Shown here piece after piece: positions 60,131 to 64,000 of a stretch of 64,000 nucleotides of DNA; position 1 is the first letter of the stretch; every line of letters starts with the position of its first letter. The position numbers and the translations under genes were made by a program. Source of the DNA: JAJFJD01 sp965228975 (GTDB lineage: Bacteria > Pseudomonadota > Alphaproteobacteria > UBA8366). The stretch lies in the NCBI GenBank assembly GCA_965228975.1, contig OZ245851.1, forward strand, positions 3,348,001-3,412,000, given 5' to 3'. The notes under the pieces are model-generated. The model was not told where the DNA came from. It was given only the letters and a program-made list of their open reading frames with translations, and did no database searches.

Positions 60131-61105
60131 TCAGGGCACCGTCAGAAAGTGGATACTGAAGAGATCGGCGTCGTCGGTCCAAACCCGTTGCGGCTCAAAA
60201 CCGGCATCGCGCGCCATCGCCTGGAACTGATCTATATCGTATTTGTGCGAATTCTCGGTATGGATGGTTTCGCCCGCGGCGAACTCGAATGCGGTTCCGT
60301 CAATCGTCGCGGTTTGGTCGCATAAGCTGCGAAGGTGCATTTCAACCCGCCCCATCCCGGCGTTGTAAAAGGCGTGATGCTCGAATTGACCAAGATCGAA
60401 ATCCGCCCCTAACTCGCGGTTTATCCGCGCCAATAGGTTCATGTTGAACGCCGCGGTTACCCCTTCCGCATCATTGTAGGCTGCGTTCAGGATCGCCGGA
60501 TCCTTTTTCAAATCGATCCCGATCAACATACCGCCACCGGATCCGACAAGTTTCGCCGCACCCGCCAGGAACTTGCGGGCCGCATCCGGCGTGAAATTGC
60601 CAAGCGTCGATCCCGGGAAAAATCCGACCCGGCGTGCGTCGGGATACGCGGTCGGCGGCGTCACGGGAAAGGGTTGGACGAAATCCGCACAAATGGCATG
60701 GACCTCAAGGTCCGGATAGTCAGTCGCCAACATGGTCGCGGCCGCCAACAAATGTTCCTTCGAGATGTCGACCGCGACATAGGCGGCCGGGCGGTCAAGC
60801 GCATCGACGACCGGGCGAATTTTTTTGACCGACCCACAACCATACTCGATGATTTGCGCATTCGGGCCAATGCACTCCCCGATCTCTCTGCCGATTTCCT
60901 CCAACAAGGCCGTCTCGGTCCGAGTCGGATAGTATTCTGGCAACTCGCAAATTCGATCGAATAGTTTCGATCCTTGTTCGTCGTAGAAAAATTTGCACGG
61001 CAACGTCTTGGGAGCCGCACGCAATCCGGCCAGCACCTCGGACAGGAAGTCACCCGTCTCGGGCTCCAAATCGTCGAACGACTCCAACAAAGCGTGAGAG
61101 CTCAT
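60131..61105 (-). CDS. egtD: EgtD-like histidine N-alpha-methyltransferase
   Basis: 324 residues of the DUF2260/EgtD methyltransferase family. LPCKFFYDEQGSKLFDRIC (about 35-53), LPEYYPTRTE (about 55-64) and the SAM-binding IIEYGCGSVKK (about 85-95) are characteristic, as is the late GRVEMHLRS. EgtD makes hercynine from histidine with SAM, the first step of ergothioneine synthesis. The usual partner EgtB is not adjacent; the only SUMF1-fold protein in the window (4287) lacks the DinB part. The start at 61105 follows GAGGAG. The family also contains other trimethylating enzymes. Confidence 0.85.
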   Translation of the reverse strand: MSSHALLESFDDLEPETGDFLSEVLAGLRAAPKTLPCKFFYDEQGSKLFDRICELPEYYPTRTETALLEEIGREIGECIGPNAQIIEYGCGSVKKIRPVVDALDRPAAYVAVDISKEHLLAAATMLATDYPDLEVHAICADFVQPFPVTPPTAYPDARRVGFFPGSTLGNFTPDAARKFLAGAAKLVGSGGGMLIGIDLKKDPAILNAAYNDAEGVTAAFNMNLLARINRELGADFDLGQFEHHAFYNAGMGRVEMHLRSLCDQTATIDGTAFEFAAGETIHTENSHKYDIDQFQAMARDAGFEPQRVWTDDADLFSIHFLTVP

Positions 61106-61134
61106 CGCTCCTCGAAAATCTGTTGTACAGGAAT

Positions 61135-61167
61135 GGGCGTGGGCGGCGCACCCTAGCCCACACGCCC
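61135..61167 (-). other. GC-rich hairpin in the egtD leader
   Basis: GGGCGTG-GGC (61135-61144) pairs with GCC-CA-CACGCCC (61156-61167) with a 2-nt bulge and an 11-nt loop, 30 nt upstream of the egtD start codon. It could affect translation of egtD or end an opposing transcript. No U-run follows on either strand. Confidence 0.35.
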
Positions 61168-61197
61168 CCGCTCCGTAAACCCGAAGCCCGCCTTTAC

Positions 61198-61218
61198 TTT
61201 TGTGACGGTTTTGTGACG
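61198..61218 (-). promoter_or_regulatory. tandem direct repeat with 11-bp period (Pho-box-like)
   Basis: TTTTGTGACG occurs twice (61198-61207 and 61209-61218), exactly 11 bp apart. On the minus strand each copy reads CGTCACAAAA, resembling the paired 7+4 repeat of PhoB boxes (CTGTCAT-like halves with A/T-rich spacers). It lies 93-113 bp ahead of the egtD start and just before the MFS gene on the other strand. The repeat is certain; the link to PhoB is a guess. Confidence 0.45.
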
Positions 61219-61231
61219 TAATGCGGCACCC

Positions 61232-62437
61232 ATGGCACGACAGAATTCCAAGCTCACGCTTTCCACCTGTTGCGGCTTGCATGGCCTGCACGACGGATTG
61301 GTGGATATGCTGTACGCCCTCTTGCCTATCCTGCGAGAAGCGTTCGGTCTTTCCTACGCCGAAGTCGGATTGATCCGCGCCGCCAACAAAGCCGCCACCG
61401 CCGCACTGCAAATCCCGGCCGGACTGTGGGCCGAACGTGTCGGCGAACGGAACCTGCTGGCGCTCGGCACGGCTGCGGCGGGTGCGGGATTTATCGGTCT
61501 CGGGTTTTCGACGGGATTCGTCTCGCTGCTGGTCTTTATATTTCTGGCGGGCCTAGGTGCGGCATTCCAACATCCGCTGGCATCGTCCTTGATCACCGGC
61601 GCCTACCCCGGCACCGGCCGCCGTGCGGCGCTCGGCACCTACAACTCCTTCGGTGATGTCGGCAAATTCATGTTCATGGGGCTGACCATTCTCGCAACCG
61701 GCATGGGGGTGTCATGGCAAACACCGGTGATCGGATACGGGATTACCGCCGTCGTCGTCGCGGTCGCCTGCTTGGTGCTGCTGCGGATGGCCGGAAGCGG
61801 TAATCAGCCGACAGCCGAGCAAAAAGAGAGTATCGCAAACGGCACGAAAGGCTGGGGCGTCCGACATCGCGGCGGGTTCCTGTCGCTCGGCATGATTGCC
61901 GCCCTCGACAACTCTACGCGCAACGGGTTCCTGACCTTCGTCGCCTTCCTGATGATCGAGAAGGGCGTTCCCACAGGTTGGGCCGCATCGGCCGTGCTGA
62001 TCACCTTGCTCGGCGGCATGTTCGGAAAGTTCGCATGCGGCATGCTGGCGGAACGCGTCGGGACCGCCCGCACGATCGCGATAACCGAAATCGGCACCGG
62101 CGCCGGCATACTTCTGATCCTTGCGGCACCCCCGCTCTATGCCTTCTTCCTTCTGCCGTTGCTCGGCGTGTTTCTCAACGGCACGTCGTCGGCGATCTAT
62201 GGCTCGGTCGGCGAGCTGATCGACGACGACAAGCATTCGCGCGCCTTCGGGTTGATGTATACGCTCGGCTCGACCTGTGGGCTTATTGCGCCATTGGTCT
62301 ATGGATACTTATCCGACGTATTCAGCATCGAGACCACGATGATGGTTCTCTCGATCGTCGTGTTGCTGACGTTGCCGCTATGCCTGATCCTCGGCCCGGC
62401 TCTCGCGACGACCGAATCCGCACGGCCGGCGGAGTAG
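61232..62437 (+). CDS. MFS transporter
   Basis: 401 residues with 12 predicted membrane helices and the loop between helices 2 and 3 reading LWAERVGERNL, a variant of the MFS motif GxxxDRxGRR. The order GLHDGLVDMLYALLPIL and VGELIDDDKHSRAFGLMYTLG is like that of fosmidomycin-resistance (Fsr) type exporters and sugar-phosphate related porters. The substrate is not predictable. It is divergent from egtD; the repeat described above lies in between. There is no strong ribosome site at the ATG at 61232. Confidence 0.85.
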   Translation: MARQNSKLTLSTCCGLHGLHDGLVDMLYALLPILREAFGLSYAEVGLIRAANKAATAALQIPAGLWAERVGERNLLALGTAAAGAGFIGLGFSTGFVSLLVFIFLAGLGAAFQHPLASSLITGAYPGTGRRAALGTYNSFGDVGKFMFMGLTILATGMGVSWQTPVIGYGITAVVVAVACLVLLRMAGSGNQPTAEQKESIANGTKGWGVRHRGGFLSLGMIAALDNSTRNGFLTFVAFLMIEKGVPTGWAASAVLITLLGGMFGKFACGMLAERVGTARTIAITEIGTGAGILLILAAPPLYAFFLLPLLGVFLNGTSSAIYGSVGELIDDDKHSRAFGLMYTLGSTCGLIAPLVYGYLSDVFSIETTMMVLSIVVLLTLPLCLILGPALATTESARPAE

Positions 62438-62445
62438 ACGACTTT

Positions 62446-63438
62446 CTAAGGATGGACCACCACGCGGCCAATATTACGCCGCTCGGTGATTTCGTCGGCC
62501 GCGTCGGCGAGGCGCTCCAGCGGAAACCTTTTATGAATATGCGGCGCGATCTTGCCGTCCCGCCACATCTTCACCAACCGCGCGATTTGAGGCCGGACCT
62601 GCGGCTCGAAATGTTCCCGCCCGTGATCGGGACCCCATCCCATATAGGTGCCCCAACTGAATCCCATGACGCCGATATTTTTCAGCAGCAGGAGATTGAG
62701 GCCGATCTGTGGAATGTCGCCTGCGGCATACCCGATGGTCAGTAGGCGCCCACCGATACCCAGACACCGCAAGGCATCGGGAAATACATCGCCGCCGACC
62801 GGATCGAAAACCACGTCTACGCCATGACCGTCGGTCAAATCCCGCGCCGCATCCCGAAAATCCTTCGGCTCTATGGCGGCATCAGCCCCATGCGCCAACG
62901 CCGCATCACGCTTGTCCGACGTGCTCGCCACGGCAATCACCCGCGCGCCAAGCGCACTGCCGACATCGACCGCCGCCAACCCAACGCCGCCACCGGCACC
63001 CAACACCAGCAGCGTATGCCCTTCCGATAAGCCGCCACGCCACGTCAGCGAGCACAAGGCCGTGGCATATGAACTCGGCAACGTCGATGCCGCATCCATC
63101 GGCAATCCGTCTCCCAACGCATATACCGTCGCGACGGGATGCACGGCCTGCTCGCCCCACCCGCCGCTATCCAAAAACGCACAGACGCGGTCACCCGGCG
63201 CAAACCCGTCGACATCGGGCGCAACCTCCAGGATCTCGCCAGAGATATCGGTGCCGGGGATGAACGGTAATTCGGGCCGCCGCTGATACTTGCCTTCGAC
63301 CATCAAGATGTTGGCAAATGCGACACCCGCATAGTGAATACCGATGCGGACACAGCCCGGCGCCATCGCCGGTACCGGCACCTCATTGACCCGCAAACCA
63401 GGGACGCCGTCCCATCCCGAACACTGAACCGCCCGCAT
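62446..63438 (-). CDS. NADPH:quinone oxidoreductase family protein (zeta-crystallin type MDR)
   Basis: 330 residues of the zinc-free medium-chain dehydrogenase/reductase superfamily. FANILMVEGKYQ with ELPFIPGTDISGE forms the N-terminal GroES-like part, and LLVLGAGGGVGLAAVDVG (about 142-159) the NADPH site. Such enzymes reduce quinones or enoyl compounds with NADPH. The ATG at 63438 begins MRAVQCSGWDG. A GTG at 63453 overlaps the stop of the upstream paralogue (GTGA), a plausible coupled start five codons earlier. It converges with the MFS gene. Confidence 0.9.
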   Translation of the reverse strand: MRAVQCSGWDGVPGLRVNEVPVPAMAPGCVRIGIHYAGVAFANILMVEGKYQRRPELPFIPGTDISGEILEVAPDVDGFAPGDRVCAFLDSGGWGEQAVHPVATVYALGDGLPMDAASTLPSSYATALCSLTWRGGLSEGHTLLVLGAGGGVGLAAVDVGSALGARVIAVASTSDKRDAALAHGADAAIEPKDFRDAARDLTDGHGVDVVFDPVGGDVFPDALRCLGIGGRLLTIGYAAGDIPQIGLNLLLLKNIGVMGFSWGTYMGWGPDHGREHFEPQVRPQIARLVKMWRDGKIAPHIHKRFPLERLADAADEITERRNIGRVVVHP

Positions 63439-63449
63439 TTGCTTTGCGC

Positions 63450-64000
63450 TCACGGTGTCAGAACGACACGGCCGATGGCGCGGCGGCCCCGGACTTCGCG
63501 CATCGCATCGCGAAAATCGGCCAGGTCGAACGCCGCGTGGACCGTCGGATGAATCTTCCCGTCCCGCCACCATGCCAACAGCGTCTGCATCATCTCGGCC
63601 ACCGCATCGGCGTAGTGCTCGCGCCGGTCGACCGGACTCCACCCGACATATTCACCCCAGTTAAAGCCCATGACGCTGATATTCTTGACCAACAAGACAT
63701 TGAAGCCGATCGACGGGATTTCGCCCGCCGCATAGCCGATCGTCACGAGCCGTCCCCCGGGCCGCAGGCAACTGATTGACGGTCGCGACACAGGTCCGCC
63801 GACAGGATCGTAGACCACATCCAACCCGTCGCCGCCGGTGATCTCTTCGACACGCTCGCGGAACCCATCCGTCGGGATCACATGCTCGACGCCGCGATCC
63901 CGCAGGATCGCCTGTTTCTCGTCCCCGTTGGCGACGGCGATGACACGCGCGCCGACGGCGCCTGCGATCTCCACGGCCGCGAGCCCGACGCCCCCGGCCG
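63450..64000 (-). CDS. NADPH:quinone oxidoreductase paralogue, C-terminal part (runs off window)
   Basis: The frame is open to the window edge, so only the last 183 codons are visible. It has the end of the nucleotide-binding loop (GGVGLAAVEIAGAVGARV), VVYDPVGGPVSRPS, ATIGYAAGEIPSIG-like and NISVMGFNWGEYVGW. It aligns with the downstream neighbour along the whole visible length (GYAAGDIPQIGLNLLLLKNIGVMGFSWGTYMGW in pieces), so the two are tandem duplicates. The stop overlaps a GTG at the start of that gene. Confidence 0.9.
   Translation of the reverse strand, partial: AGGVGLAAVEIAGAVGARVIAVANGDEKQAILRDRGVEHVIPTDGFRERVEEITGGDGLDVVYDPVGGPVSRPSISCLRPGGRLVTIGYAAGEIPSIGFNVLLVKNISVMGFNWGEYVGWSPVDRREHYADAVAEMMQTLLAWWRDGKIHPTVHAAFDLADFRDAMREVRGRRAIGRVVLTP

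Noticed and set aside
1..64000. tRNA, rRNA, CRISPR arrays, insertion sequences or prophage genes
   Set aside because: No cloverleaf-like conserved arms, repeat-spacer pattern, transposase or phage gene was seen on reading both strands; a covariance-model scan would be needed to exclude small RNAs.

Overview
The window reads as about 64 kb of a GC-rich, very compact alphaproteobacterial chromosome. Pointers are a DUF2336 protein, a TAXI-type TRAP transporter with a fused permease, an Mla-type ABC system whose permease carries a STAS domain, many solute-binding proteins and acyl-CoA enzymes, and almost no free intergenic space. A heterotrophic member of the Rhodospirillales or a relative is my best guess; I cannot place it further. 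I saw no rRNA, tRNA, CRISPR array, insertion sequence or prophage. Nearly all genes look chromosomal and metabolic.

Layout. (1) 1-5200: a Tat-exported TRAP binding protein (cut by the window edge), a D-2-hydroxyacid dehydrogenase, a DUF2336 protein, a periplasmic rhodanese, a DUF6969-like protein and a periplasmic formylglycine-generating-enzyme-like protein. (2) 5310-9477: a TAXI-TRAP uptake operon (binding protein, fused permease, universal stress protein). (3) 9911-14874: mlaE-mlaF-mlaD-lipoprotein followed by a class III aminotransferase. (4) 15035-17954: apt, a creatininase-family amidohydrolase and an N-acyl-D-amino-acid deacylase. (5) 17973-24719: a HutC-type regulator with a clear palindromic operator, a two-subunit UxaA/SuyAB-type lyase, an orphan Bug-type binding protein, a D-tartrate-dehydratase-like enolase-superfamily enzyme, a small frameshifted ORF, an Ldh-family dehydrogenase and an FAH-family hydrolase. 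Together this looks like a hydroxyacid or sulfo-hydroxyacid degradation unit. (6) 24780-31616: an exported PCMT-like protein, a TetR regulator, a lipase-like hydrolase and a 1151-residue LplT-PlsC-acyl-CoA-synthetase fusion. (7) 31618-36628: a glyoxylate aminotransferase divergent from a fused FAD/Fe-S 2-hydroxyacid dehydrogenase and a FadR-type regulator, with two copies of a TTGCATGCAA operator between them. (8) 36629-44629: an amidase, a cNMP-binding/EAL protein, a TPP enzyme with a VOC partner, and a TPR-glycosyltransferase-like protein. (9) 44851-50864: an NDP-forming acyl-CoA synthetase, leuCD, and two tandem EamA transporters preceded by an unlisted 46-residue ORF. (10) 51117-60113: a TauD dioxygenase coupled to an MBL hydrolase, then HMG-CoA lyase, two tandem acyl-CoA dehydrogenases, CitE-like lyase, MaoC, a third acyl-CoA dehydrogenase and a CaiB-type CoA transferase. 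This is a branched or methyl-dicarboxylate acyl-CoA catabolic operon resembling leucine/itaconate dissimilation modules. (11) 60131-64000: EgtD-like methyltransferase, an MFS transporter and two tandem quinone-oxidoreductase paralogues.

The strongest regulatory signals are four sets of sites: GTCCGGAC palindromes shared by the first gene and the HMG-CoA-lyase operon, the GTGTCTTATATAAGACAC palindrome of the HutC-type regulator, the paired TTGCATGCAA sites of the glyoxylate locus, and an 11-bp-period direct repeat upstream of EgtD. The most unusual coding observations are a broken small gene exactly filling the gap between the tartrate-dehydratase-like and Ldh genes, a small ATGA-coupled gene ahead of the EamA pair, and tandem acyl-CoA dehydrogenases whose catalytic glutamate appears to sit at the isovaleryl-CoA-dehydrogenase position.
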